The notes under the pieces were generated by a model. That model was given only the letters and a program-made list of their open reading frames with translations, searched no databases and was not told where the DNA came from. The position numbers and the translations under genes are program-made. From Lingula anatina (Eukaryota > Brachiopoda > Lingulata > Lingulida > Lingulidae), in contig NW_019775616.1 of assembly GCF_001039355.2 (NCBI RefSeq), positions 225,021-289,020 on the forward strand: a DNA stretch of 64,000 bases, read 5' to 3'. Positions 12,336 through 24,621 of this stretch are shown piece after piece. The number at the start of each line of letters is the position of its first letter. Within the stretch, counting starts at the first letter, position 1.

Positions 12336-13833
12336 ATCATGCTGTATGATAAGGTAGAATGTAAGATTATGGCACATGATTAAATGCAAATTTCACCAAT
12401 AAAGACATTAAACACAATTAAATATCACCATATTTTCATTTATTGTTTCATTGGTTTAATCAGTGAGTTGTGGTTTAAAGTATCCCATTATATTTACATT
12501 TGAGTTTTCTTCCTTAGTTACTCAATTTTCTCTTCCTAATTAAATATCATCTTTCAAACTTGCAAATTCCATAACACTATAGAATATTTTTCAAAACTCA
12601 ACTTTTATACTACTATCATTAAAAAATATATGTATGACCTTTTCAATGTATTTTTGTCTTAAAATATCACTAAGACTAAGTAACAGAGTAAGGCCATTCC
12701 GTAGGACTAAAAATAAAACTATCATCCATGGGGCGGTTATTTTCTGACAATAATTAGGTCATGTATGCTCTCCAGACTCCAGTCCCACTAACAGTGGCAC
12801 TCACCAACACACATACAGTCAAAACAACATCAAGGAAATCCTAATCCTCTTCATTGGTGGAGCTAAATATCCTTGTATGCTGCTACTTTTTGGACAAACA
12901 CATGGTAATAGTTGAAGAGTCAATGGGTATAAAGCTGTTAAAATGAAAAATTATAGCAACAGGTGCTAGATAAGGTCTGTGAGTTCATGCAAACAATAAA
13001 CAGTATGTATTTTAAGCCTCTAATAATATTTGTAGATATGTAATAGGATTAAAAGTAAAAACCTTACTATATAATATACATATGGCTTGAAGAACATTAA
13101 ATCGAAGGTTTCAGACTGATAAAATCATATTTTGTCCATTAAAATAAAGATGTTGACAAAAGCCAAGATAATGCCTAGTAAAGGGATGAAATACAAAAGA
13201 CAGCCAGTTCTTACTTTAGCACGCTTGTAAAACTGGTTTGAAAATTTCAACTTTGCTTATCTTAGGATTTTGTTTTGGAATAAGAATAAGGTTTTGGAGT
13301 AAAAACCATCAAATACTCAGGTATATTACCATAATTCCACTCAACTTCACATTCTTCAACTAATTTCATTTCAACAACGAAGACAAGCATTTTGATAAAT
13401 GCACTGCCATTTGACTTGACTTAGAAATGGTTTCATTTGTGTTTGTGAGAACACATCTCAAAATACTCGAATGGTTAAATTAATAACTGGATTAAACATG
13501 ATATCTATATATACTGTGTGAGCAAATTTTTTCAAAATATCAACACTACCTAATGGCTAATTTGTCAAAAGAACTACTGTTTCAAATTCCTCGGAGATCT
13601 CTAAGGCGGGAAGATGGATCTTCAGAAATTCTGTATCATCAATTACTTTCACATTTTTTACACTTCTGCAAACAAATCTATAGCGAGCTTATTCCTCTTG
13701 GGGATAATTCTACATTTTTTCATACCATTCCCAATAAGGCAAGCTGTGTGTATCTGTGTCAAGCAGTGGAAACATGAAGCTTATAGCGGGTACATGCAGC
13801 ACGGTTTAAAAATGGACTTCGAGCACTTCCAAA

Positions 13834-14196
13834 GAGCGCATTCAGAACGAGTTAATCCACGGACTAACAGATTCACAGACTAAGACTGGGTTCCCACAGA
13901 TTTAGATCGATCTATCTGGATCAACCTAACTCCCTGGGGGTTCACGCTAAATTGCTGTCAGCTTCCGGGAGCCGAGCGCGCACCAAAGTTAATTACCCCC
14001 TTACAGCTTTTAGTAGGCGGGACAGACATTTTAGCCAATTAAGCTGACAGCAATCTAGTGAGACTCCCCAGGGGAAATAGATCGATCTAAATATATGTGG
14101 GAATGGTCTCTAAGAAGATCAGAGGATAAAGTGGTGCTGTTTTTAAATTTTGTCGGCCATATTTAGTCAGCCAATCATCTGTTCTGAATGTGCTCT
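13834..14196. mobile_element. MITE-like element, family 'CATTCAGAACAG', copy 3, with nested insertion
   Basis: Ends are GAGCGCATTCAGAACG and CTGTTCTGAATGTGCTC. Inner blocks match the family (AATCCACGGACTAACAGATT at the left, GGCCATATTTAGTCAG at the right). It is longer than copy 1 because another inverted-repeat element sits at 13884-14110. Confidence 0.65.
13884..14110. mobile_element. Fold-back element nested in the MITE
   Basis: Two arms of about 85 bp are imperfectly complementary: GGTTCCCACA, TAGATCGATCTA and ATTGCTGTCAGCTT at the left each have their complement in order at the right (AAGCTGACAGCAAT, TAGATCGATCTA, TGTGGGAA). CTAAGA flanks both sides and may be a target duplication. Non-coding. 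Confidence 0.6.
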
Positions 14197-14197
14197 A

Positions 14198-15359
14198 AAG
14201 AGAGGCCGTGACCTTAAGGTCATCTGTGCCAGCCAATAGACACTGGGAGTCAGTCACTGGGATGCCCAACTCATGGCACAGAGTTATCTCAGCAAAATAA
14301 AGTAAAGGTTACAAAATGATTCCCAGCTTTGATTACATTATTTTTCATCCCTACAGATGTCGTTGAGTTTGTATGAACAAAAATGCTAACCGCAAAGCTT
14401 AATATATAGCAAACTGAGTAATTTTCCTGGAAATTTAATTTTTTTTTCCTTAATCATCAAGTTGTGCCTTATCACAAATGGATAATGTAATTATGTTCAT
14501 TTTTTTTTTTTTCAGTTGTAAGATTAAGTTTCTAATTATCGAGTTAACCACTTACTTAGCAGGGGCGGATTCAGAAATATTTTCTGACAGTCTTCCAAAT
14601 TATCTTTGTTGATCCATCCTCCATTTTTGACCGTCTTCCGACACAAAAAATTAGATACTCGTCAATGTAAACTTGAAAATCTGACCGTCTTCCGGAAGAC
14701 CCAGAAGACGGCCTAAATCCGCCCCTGTTCAGTACCACTTACTCATGGAGAAAGCTTAGTGAATTTCACTTATAACTTGTAAAATTAGATTCATAAAACT
14801 CATTTATAGATTGTACATTTCTCAACAATTTCAATGATTTTGGAGATGAACTGAAGTTGTTGAAATTTTCAGGAAAATTATCATTATCAACATCTTAATT
14901 TTTGTTAAAATATAATTTCTTTTTTCACCATGAAAAGGCCTCATGTGCATTGTGTGCTTTTAAAGCCAATACTTCCTCCATTTCCCTTTAAAGAGCTATA
15001 AGTTAATATATCCTTTGAAAAAAAAAAATAGCAGTATTTAAACTCAACATCTTCCTGAAATAGTTAAGTACTTTAATCTTGTCATCTCCTCCAAACATGT
15101 GACAGACAAGTGTCATTAAGAAATAACAACCCCTAAATACAAAACTTCTTAAGGAAGTCATCTATACACAGGAAAAAGATATTAAATGTCAAAAATCTTC
15201 ACGGCACACCTTTTCTACAGTCCTATTACACCTGATAAAACTGTGAACCGCATTTCCAGCTAAGTTAAGACAGCTCAATTTAGTTCAGACTATAAAAGTA
15301 GAGCACCCTGAAAATGGGTCTTTTTCTCTAAGATCAACATTTCACTCTACTTTGGCTCA
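14198..15359. other. AT-rich non-coding stretch
   Basis: Apart from the short hAT-like element at 14560-14727, I see no gene, RNA or regulatory signal here. Confidence 0.5.
14560..14727 (+). mobile_element. hAT-like non-autonomous element (168 bp)
   Basis: Starts CAGGGGCGGATTCAG and ends CTAAATCCGCCCCTG, nearly complementary 15 bp termini. Internal GTCTTCC/GGAAGAC blocks form further inverted repeats. The 10 bp ACCACTTACT occurs at 14547-14556 and again at 14734-14743, just outside the ends. That could be a target duplication, but the spacing is irregular for hAT (8 bp expected). Copies: 7903 and, with short ends only, 29357. Confidence 0.6.
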
Positions 15360-17254
15360 AATGATCATTTGCAGTTCAATTAAATGAAACATTGTGACCA
15401 TTATTATTATTATGACAAAGACCAAGCTCTTGTTTGAGACCAGTACTTTCTACAAAAGACTTACGTTTAACTGGAGTTGTTGGTTGGAAATAATCAGTAT
15501 TACAGCACAGATTCACCAGAGAATTACCTTACACAAATATAAGAAAATTTATACGGCTATAATGTTACTTTTCTTGTATTTGTGAAAGACAAGTTACATA
15601 GTTATAGCTATTATTATAAATACATACTAAGTAGAACCATCATAAGTTGACCAAAAATGCAGCATATTTAACCAAAATTACCTTTGGCCAAATGACCACA
15701 GAGACGCACTTTAAAGAATATGGACTTGGAAACATGAGAATTGAGTAGGCCTGAACAATTGATGCATTAGGTGATAATAATCTCAATCATAGCAGAATCA
15801 TGTTTCAGTATTATTCTATTAAGACATTTATTTTTATGTCAAATTTAACACCACTGTCAGCGATGAAACCATTCAGAATTCTGGAGGAAATGGAGAATGT
15901 GGCGGTGTTCAATAACTGGGGTTGGGTTTTTTTTTTTTTTTTCATTTAATTATCAAATTTCAGTGACCATTCAAATTTGGTAAAGAATTTTTACTTATAG
16001 GGTTCCATAACCCCATATGTGGTCACCTTTGTTTTTAAAATTTCTTTCGCGTAAAGGGTCAAAAATTTTGCCTACATTTTCCATTTACTACATTGTAAAT
16101 TTCAGTATGCCTTTACTTGAATTGAATCCATTTTTCACAAATCTAAAAGAAGTTGAACTGAAGAAGACATGCAGGGAATACTCGTACATATCTACAATTA
16201 ACTTGAAGTCAAATTGTCAGAAGCTCACATATCATCAAAAAATGTAACTGTCATATTTTTGTGAATTACTGGCAGAGGATAATTTGCCCGATTTAAATTA
16301 CTCGTGTATTGTGTTTTTACAGAAAACACCCCCAGAAAACATCTCCGGCTAATGGTCTTCAAATTGTGCCACCGTCGTTCCCCACCCCCGCTTTTTCCAG
16401 CTTCCTAAACGTAATTTCTGAACAGATAATTAGAATAATATATTGTAGGTGTTGCATTTTTTACTCTCTGACCTACCGTAGATGAAATGACTAGTCTAGT
16501 AAGTGATGTAAATTAGATGTTTGCAAAGATGTACCGTGGCCGAAGTGCTAGTTGTAGTAAGGGACTCACCTCTCCTGACGATTTCCTGGTATTGCTGCCC
16601 GATGTTCTACCTCTCTTTTGAATCTTTTCTAAGGTGTAACTTGTATCGTAGTGGCGTTTTATTGACAGGAAAGCGCGCACATGGAATATCGGGTTTTCGA
16701 AGAATACTTTCAGTTCCTAGAAAAACTCCATACACTGTTTGTAAGGAGTGATTTGGTTGGCTGGACATTGCAACATCCGGTCAGGTGGTTCTACATAAAA
16801 TGGGCTATAAATCATAATCTGAGCTAAATCCCGGCATTTTACCCAGGAAAGTTGTGATTGAGAATTATAAGAGACATGATAATGTGCGTCCATAAAATTC
16901 AAAGTTGAAATTTAGACAGAATTTATAAAACGGCGGGGGAATCCTTCGATGACGTCATTTCAACTAGTCATTTAAAGAAGTAGGTCAAGTCTCACCAAAG
17001 GTAAACAATGCCTTGACTGATACGTGATGTGCCGGTACGTGGATAACTAACAGTTTGCAACTTGAATGCATATTAGGAAGATACTCAATTATATTATATT
17101 ATTTCTCTAAAACGATTACATCTATATTTCGGCTTTAAACGCACCAGATTTTCCGTCCCGATTCGTCAAAATAATATTTCAAGGTCGAGCGGAATGGGAG
17201 GGCCGGCCGGGGCACTAGTACTGGAGTTGTGGGAGTTAATGGGGGGGGGGGGGG
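15360..17254. repeat. 1,895 bp block, first copy (likely assembly duplicate)
   Basis: This block recurs at 17256-19150 with a constant offset of 1,896. I noticed one difference (T at 15981, C at 17877). It ends in a poly-G run directly against the N at 17255, and the second copy starts with the base after the N. The content is non-coding; its small open frames are identical in both copies and resemble nothing. A full CRE (TGACGTCA) lies near 16949. Confidence 0.9.
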
Positions 17255-17255
17255 N

Positions 17256-19150
17256 AATGATCATTTGCAGTTCAATTAAATGAAACATTGTGACCATTAT
17301 TATTATTATGACAAAGACCAAGCTCTTGTTTGAGACCAGTACTTTCTACAAAAGACTTACGTTTAACTGGAGTTGTTGGTTGGAAATAATCAGTATTACA
17401 GCACAGATTCACCAGAGAATTACCTTACACAAATATAAGAAAATTTATACGGCTATAATGTTACTTTTCTTGTATTTGTGAAAGACAAGTTACATAGTTA
17501 TAGCTATTATTATAAATACATACTAAGTAGAACCATCATAAGTTGACCAAAAATGCAGCATATTTAACCAAAATTACCTTTGGCCAAATGACCACAGAGA
17601 CGCACTTTAAAGAATATGGACTTGGAAACATGAGAATTGAGTAGGCCTGAACAATTGATGCATTAGGTGATAATAATCTCAATCATAGCAGAATCATGTT
17701 TCAGTATTATTCTATTAAGACATTTATTTTTATGTCAAATTTAACACCACTGTCAGCGATGAAACCATTCAGAATTCTGGAGGAAATGGAGAATGTGGCG
17801 GTGTTCAATAACTGGGGTTGGGTTTTTTTTTTTTTTTTCATTTAATTATCAAATTTCAGTGACCATTCAAATTTGGCAAAGAATTTTTACTTATAGGGTT
17901 CCATAACCCCATATGTGGTCACCTTTGTTTTTAAAATTTCTTTCGCGTAAAGGGTCAAAAATTTTGCCTACATTTTCCATTTACTACATTGTAAATTTCA
18001 GTATGCCTTTACTTGAATTGAATCCATTTTTCACAAATCTAAAAGAAGTTGAACTGAAGAAGACATGCAGGGAATACTCGTACATATCTACAATTAACTT
18101 GAAGTCAAATTGTCAGAAGCTCACATATCATCAAAAAATGTAACTGTCATATTTTTGTGAATTACTGGCAGAGGATAATTTGCCCGATTTAAATTACTCG
18201 TGTATTGTGTTTTTACAGAAAACACCCCCAGAAAACATCTCCGGCTAATGGTCTTCAAATTGTGCCACCGTCGTTCCCCACCCCCGCTTTTTCCAGCTTC
18301 CTAAACGTAATTTCTGAACAGATAATTAGAATAATATATTGTAGGTGTTGCATTTTTTACTCTCTGACCTACCGTAGATGAAATGACTAGTCTAGTAAGT
18401 GATGTAAATTAGATGTTTGCAAAGATGTACCGTGGCCGAAGTGCTAGTTGTAGTAAGGGACTCACCTCTCCTGACGATTTCCTGGTATTGCTGCCCGATG
18501 TTCTACCTCTCTTTTGAATCTTTTCTAAGGTGTAACTTGTATCGTAGTGGCGTTTTATTGACAGGAAAGCGCGCACATGGAATATCGGGTTTTCGAAGAA
18601 TACTTTCAGTTCCTAGAAAAACTCCATACACTGTTTGTAAGGAGTGATTTGGTTGGCTGGACATTGCAACATCCGGTCAGGTGGTTCTACATAAAATGGG
18701 CTATAAATCATAATCTGAGCTAAATCCCGGCATTTTACCCAGGAAAGTTGTGATTGAGAATTATAAGAGACATGATAATGTGCGTCCATAAAATTCAAAG
18801 TTGAAATTTAGACAGAATTTATAAAACGGCGGGGGAATCCTTCGATGACGTCATTTCAACTAGTCATTTAAAGAAGTAGGTCAAGTCTCACCAAAGGTAA
18901 ACAATGCCTTGACTGATACGTGATGTGCCGGTACGTGGATAACTAACAGTTTGCAACTTGAATGCATATTAGGAAGATACTCAATTATATTATATTATTT
19001 CTCTAAAACGATTACATCTATATTTCGGCTTTAAACGCACCAGATTTTCCGTCCCGATTCGTCAAAATAATATTTCAAGGTCGAGCGGAATGGGAGGGCC
19101 GGCCGGGGCACTAGTACTGGAGTTGTGGGAGTTAATGGGGGGGGGGGGGG
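17256..19150. repeat. 1,895 bp block, second copy
   Basis: Near-identical to 15360-17254. It also ends in the poly-G run, but continues into unique sequence (AACCTTTCGAAG). That is what one expects if two overlapping contigs met at a G homopolymer that could not be resolved and were laid end to end. Confidence 0.9.
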
Positions 19151-21883
19151 GAACCTTTCGAAGTTATAGTATAATTGGCCACTTATGCTTACATTTCCCC
19201 ATTTGCTGAAGCCCATCTGTTGTAGTTTTCTATAAAAAAAACTGTAAAGTAATACACAATGAGGCACACAAATCGTGAAGTACCAGTATCATATCATCCA
19301 CCTACCCCAGCTGCCCGTATAAGGTACCTGCAGTTTTTACTAGTATTCTGGTGACCAGTGTAACGTGACAGAGAGCCCCCATGATAGAGAGTTCATTTCA
19401 CATTCATTTGCACAGGTATTCGTCGCCCTAGATATTTTTACCCCCACTTAGGTCAGGGTAACCGTAACCATTATAACTAAAGGGAGGGGAAGGTTTTTTG
19501 GTACAAGGACCCTCAGTTTCGTTACACCGGTGCCGTTACATGCGTCTCGTTTCATTCCATCTTTCTCGTTGGCTGTCTCGTGGCATTTCAACTCAATACA
19601 AATATAGGCCTACTAATTCCGGCAAATGATAACTGTACTAAATGACATACGCAACCGTTGGCACAATTAGAAGCCGCGGTCTGCAGTATTATCAGAACCG
19701 GTTTAAATATTTTAAATGTATATTTAGGCATCTTTTAAGAGGCTCTTTCAAAAATCCTACACAAGGCACATTTCGATGATTTACTCCATTTAATGTGAAC
19801 CAGGTAGACACCGCGCATGAATCGCACTGTGTTAGTTGAGCTGTGTGGTGCACAGGTAACACACTGAAAGATGATAAGTATCGCTGAACTGGTCCATTGT
19901 TAGTTTATAATATTGTATAAGGTATTTCTCAAATGGGGTGACAAAAGCATTGCACAAAGATTCAGGAAAACAAATGTTCAGACAAAACGTAGGGCAACAA
20001 CAACCACAACAACAACCAGGCGGCTTTTCCACACAATAACCCACAACACACAGATGCAAATAAGGAGAAAGGCAGGGAGAACCCATGAGTTGTTATGATT
20101 ATTTAATCATTATTTTTTTTATTTTAATAATAATAATTAGATATACGTACCAGAATAGTGAAACGTATTCATGGCGTAGTACAGTACGTGTCATAGCACT
20201 GTGATAGACTTTAGTGCAGTATAAGTTGGACTTTTTCAAATTTTCTGACTCAGAGTAATTGTGTAAACTGCTGAAATTGACTGGTTAGTGATGAGTGTTT
20301 TATTTCACTTTACAACATTATGCAATAGTCAGTTTTTGTCGTATTATTTGGTTTGGTTGATCAATGTGTCTTAAATGGATAACAGCTTTTCATTTTGGCG
20401 GGAAATGGATTTTTGTTGAGATAAACGGCGATCTTCCCATGCTTTCCAGTGGTTACCAATCCGTTAATTCCCACGTGTAAAGTAGGTCGATGGTTTTTTG
20501 TTGTTTTTTTTTCAAAGCGTGCAAAAAACTCTTCAGAAAATATTACGAAGCGTACATGTAACCATCTATGAAGGTTCAAGTGGTCCGATGACAAGCACAG
20601 TTTTTAGATTTATTGCGATAGCCGCCGTTTTGGTGATAAAATGGTATTTATCATATTTATATGTTGCTTACAATGAATATATCGTAGAATCTTGATTATC
20701 ATATACAATTTTGTTGTCTCTTCACTAATACTGGAAACAGCCGTGAAAAAGGAAACGTTGAAAAACTGTGGTAAGAATTTTTCTTGGACTTGTATATACA
20801 GGGTAACAACAATTCAGAAATATTGTGACAGTTGCTCTTGTCCCTACTATTCATTTCCTATTTTAGGGAAACGTTCATTGTTTGATTTACATAACTTTTG
20901 CCTGGTTTTATGGTATCATAAAGAATAAACTGAATGGAATAAAAAAAAAACAGTCAGTGAACTTCTACTGCGGGCTTGCAACGAGTAGCGACGAAGTGAG
21001 TTCTCGATTGATTCAGTCCAGTGAACCAAATATTTCTATCTAAGCCATTAATAGACCGCAAAATATTGCACGTGGCTCATCAAAGTCACAGTCACATAGT
21101 TAATCTCGTCAATATCAAGGTAGGTACGTCCGATTCTGTTTCATAAATTTCGGCCATTTGTCTGCAAACAATGTTTTTTTTTTTTCTCCTGTTCTGAACA
21201 CTGAAAAGTAAAACAAATTTTGGATTATAATAATCTTCTGCATTCGCCTCAAATTCTGAATTTTGGTTTTTGGAGAAACAAAAAGAGAGAGAGAGTATTA
21301 AAAGTTTTATCGCAAAAAGTCAATCAAATTTTGGCTAGTTACCAGACGATGGACTCGTATTAAATTGCTCGTGCAGATTGCGTCGTTTGCGAGTTTTGTG
21401 GCTCTGAAAAAAATATAAATTTCAGTATTATTCAAAATTATTACTTATACTGATGCTCAATTCTGCATATATATTACGTGCCTATAAAATAAGAGTTTTG
21501 ATGTAGTCTATATTTGTACGGATTTGTGTTATCAGCGATGGTCCAGATATACTGGCATGAATCTTTCATGTTTGAAGTAGATGTATTCTTTAAATGTCCA
21601 AAATTGAACAAAAATACTACTTGTGGCAGTATCTAACTTCTCCTACAAGCTTGTTCCTGATGGTCAATAACATTTAAGACTTAATTTTCATTTAAAATTG
21701 ATATTTATTATGCAAACTTGCCTTTAGATTTTGTAAACATGTTTTTCCATACCGTGGGAGGCCAATATTTACTTTCTACCTTGAATTTGTTATACCGTTG
21801 CTTCAGAGCGACGTAAAGTAATCCACAACAAGCAAAACAAATTATAAAATAATACCAACAGCCTCTTGTCATCACTAATCACA
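19151..21883. other. Non-coding stretch 3' of the UGT cluster
   Basis: No gene recognised. A degenerate relative of the TTAA MITE lies at 20371-20695. The remainder is AT-rich with short poly-T runs and a CAACAA run near 20000. Confidence 0.5.
20371..20695. mobile_element. Degenerate relative of the TTAA MITE
   Basis: TTAA at 20371 is followed by a decayed terminal repeat. Blocks such as CATTTTGGCGGGAAA, ACGGCGATCTTCCCATG and GACAAGCACAGTTTTTAGA parallel the long copy at 7060-7677. The far end is not clear. Confidence 0.4.
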
Positions 21884-22172
21884 TTCATTTGCGGCGGTTG
21901 CCACACCAACGATTGTGGCGAGGGAGACGTCAAAAGTAAATTGTGACGTCACAAGGGAAAAATGCGACATGGACACCATTGGTAGGCACCAAGCGTTATC
22001 ACTAATTTTAAGAAATTGATTTATACAGGGTCGATACTAGCATTCTATCCTCATCCACGAAAGAGGATGCTGTTTGTCGTTTTCGTATCTTTGACAATAA
22101 CAGATGCACATGTATTCAGCTTCCGCATTATGAAAACTGAAACATAATACCAAACTGGTTTGCCACATCCGT

Positions 22173-22178
22173 TTTATT
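22173..22178 (-). promoter_or_regulatory. Poly(A) signal of the left UGT
   Basis: AATAAA on the minus strand, about 245 bp beyond the UGT stop. The same signal sits at the homologous position (26703-26708) after the intact paralogue, which supports a real role. Confidence 0.5.
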
Positions 22179-22419
22179 GAGCTTCCTTGATATATGAATT
22201 AACAACAAATTAGGTAACTTATTTGGGAGTCGTCCATGAAATACGATGGAATTTACTGAAGTGAAGTTACAGTGTAGATAGAAACGGCGAAAAAGATTGG
22301 GAATCTATCTCAGAAGTTTAAATAAAACATAGACTATCTGTTTAGACACAATGAAAGCAATACTGAAATATATGCAGCGGTAGGCTTACTATATTTCGTT
22401 ACAAAGTAAAAATTATGCT

Positions 22420-23632
22420 CTATTCGGTCTTTTGGGTCTTTTGTTTCCCAGCGGAAGTTGACTGACTACGCAATTTTTTGCACACAAAGGAACAACAAAC
22501 TCCACAGAACAAACAAATCAATAAAATAATTGCTAAAAACACCAACATAACATCAAGCATATAGAACTGGTACCAGGGAAGCAGTCTTGCATGGGATTTC
22601 ATATAGGAACCGCCATGTTTGATCACGTGGTCAATCCAGAAACCTGCCAGTTCCACGGGAGTGCCAGGTTGATCGCGAAAAATGGCGGACGCCCTGCGCA
22701 TGTTCTTGGCATAGGTATCGTTTTGCATCATCATATTAATGGCAGAAATAAGATTCTCGGATTTTAAGAATGCCGCGTCCATTGTTATTGCAATGCCTTT
22801 TTGTTCCGCCCTTGCCGCGTTGTAATCTTGGTCACCGAACAAAGGTATGCTTATCATGGGCACACCGTGGTATAGTGCCTCCATCTGCCCGTTGTTTCCA
22901 GCGTGTGTTATAAAGAGCTTAGTGTTAGGATGCCCCAAAATATCATTCTGTGGCATCCAAGACATAATCTTGACATGACCCGGGACATTCTTTTAGCGGC
23001 TGCCCATTATACTTCCATATAACACCATAAGGCACGTTCTTGAAGGCTTCGAAAAGTTCCAGAACTACTCTGTCCGGCATGTATTTGACCAGGGAGCCGA
23101 ACGACACAAGAACCACGCCGTGGTCATGCTTTTTGAGAAAAGTCTCCAAGTCTTTCGGCAGCGGCTTTGCGGGTCGCGTCACAAGACCTCCCAGGTACTT
23201 GACGTTGGGCAGTGACGGTTTGACGTGGTCAATGGCGGGCTGGCCTCCGTCCACTATCCACAACTCTGATTCTGCCATCAGCTCTGGCGTAGACATGTAA
23301 GGGCGCCCCGGGGCATGCTTCTGGGAAAGTTCCGGCGTAATAGGTTGTAAGGAATGCTTCAGTAAGACGTAAGGAACGATGTTGAGCATTCGCTGAGGAA
23401 GACTCATTTTGTCGGAGTACTTGGCAGTTATCGCTAGACTAGGGACAAATGAAGGAAGCATTGGTACACCAGCAAGCTGCTGCATATCTAGGACTATGGA
23501 CACGTAAGGAACCGCATACCGGTGAGGGAAGAGGTAGGCTTTTGCAAAAAACCAATAACCGCAAACAATCATGAGGTCAAATTTCAACTCCCTGACCTTT
23601 CTGTCCAGTTCCTTGTCCACAAACATCTCTTC
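22420..23632 (-). CDS. UDP-glycosyltransferase, 3' part, frameshifted and cut at a gap
   Basis: Aligns to residues 130-532 of the intact UGT at 26956-28554, with about eight substitutions in the 200 residues it shares with the neighbouring fragment. The N-terminal 129 residues are missing because the sequence stops at the N at 23633. Near 22991-22994 there are four T where the intact copy has three; this extra base shifts the frame after residue 343 and splits the reading frame (23626-22943, then 22965-22420). It could be a homopolymer sequencing error or a true lesion. Downstream, the donor-binding signature (HAGNNGQMEALYHGVP, then DQ) and the C-terminal membrane helix are intact. The tail ends QKTE, so the KKxx ER-retrieval motif of the intact copy is lost. 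Position 153, normally the catalytic Asp, is Cys. Confidence 0.75.
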
Positions 23633-23633
23633 N

Positions 23634-24621
23634 GCACGTTCTTGAAGGCTTCGAAAAGTTCCTGAACTACTCTGTCTGGCATGTATTTGATCACGGAGCC
23701 GAACGATACAAGAACCACGCCGTGGCCATGCTTTTTAAGAAAAGTTTCCAAGTCTTTCGGCAGTGGCTTTGCGGGTCGCGTCATGAGACCTCCCAGGTAC
23801 TTGACGTTGGGCAGTGACGGTTTGACGTGGTCAATGGCGGGCTGGCCTCCGTTCACTATCCATAACTCTGATTCTGCCATCAGCTCTGGCGTAGACATGT
23901 AAGGGCGTCCCGGGGCATGCTTCTGGGAAAGTTCCGGCGAAATAGGTTGTAAGGAATGCTTCAGGAAAAGGTAAGGAAGAACGTTTAGAATTCGTTGAGA
24001 AAGACTCATGTTGTCGGAGCACTTGGCAGTTATCGCTAGACTAGGGACAAATGAAGGCAGCATTGGTACACCAGCAAGGTGCTGCATATCTAGGACTATT
24101 GACACGTAAGGAACCGCATACCGGTGAGGGAAGAGATAGGCTTTTGCAAAAAACCAATAACCGCTTACAATCATGAGGTCAAAGTTTAACTCACTGACCT
24201 TTCTGTCCAGTTCCTTGTCCACAAACATCTCTTCCAAATAACTTTCGAATATCCTAGACATTTTTTGAATAGCGGACGTTATATGAAACAGGCTTGTGCG
24301 TAGTTCTGGGTTTTCAACGGCCGCCATGAAAATATCTCTCTGCACCTCCGGATCGTCCAGAAACATTTTCTCCTTAGATCTAAAAGTCAGCAGATTAATT
24401 CCGCTTCCTCGCAACATCGAGGCCGATATTTCGAACGTGTCCGCAAACACCGCCCAAACGTCGTGCCCTCGACTTTTCAGCTCTGACAGCACTGTCACGG
24501 TTAGGCCTAACTGGCTCCTTCCAGGGTAAACCAGCGACAGAATTCTTGCACCGTCAGAGGTTGAAGAGCACAACAAAAGAACGTACAATACAGCCAGTGA
24601 CATACCAGTTTTACTCGCCAT
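23634..24621 (-). CDS. UDP-glycosyltransferase, 5' part, cut at a gap
   Basis: Opens at ATG 24621-24619 with MASKTGMSLAVLYVLLLCSS, a signal peptide for ER insertion, and runs for 329 residues to the N at 23633. It overlaps residues 130-329 of the fragment on the other side of the N with about 10% amino-acid difference, so the two are better read as two paralogues (or very divergent alleles) than as one gene. It has Gln at 37 and Ser at 153, where UGTs normally have the catalytic His and Asp. The last third, which binds the UDP-sugar, lies in the gap. The upstream sequence resembles that of the intact copy; a TTATTTATA motif about 35 bases before the ATG is a possible TATA-like element. Confidence 0.8.

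Larger units (their letters stand above)
7682..13833. other. Non-coding, repeat-rich stretch
   Basis: No supportable coding exon. It contains a GT microsatellite (8732-8761), an E-box palindrome (8775-8792), a pyrimidine-rich tract (8920-9000), a CTGT-type array (9328-9498), a T-run (10199-10220), one MITE copy (11764-12054) and GC-rich promoter-like motifs (12063-12335). The rest is AT-rich with stops in all frames. Confidence 0.5.

Noticed and set aside
15394-18798. Pairs of identical 61-76 codon frames
   Set aside because: Identity comes from the duplicated block; no codon-level conservation can be inferred from an assembly copy, and the peptides match nothing known to me.
15360-19150. 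Real tandem gene-free duplication
   Set aside because: The N and poly-G boundaries and near-identity make an assembly artefact far more likely than a recent genomic event.
23040-24529. Plus-strand frames over the UGT genes
   Set aside because: They recur in every UGT copy only because the UGT sequence itself is conserved.
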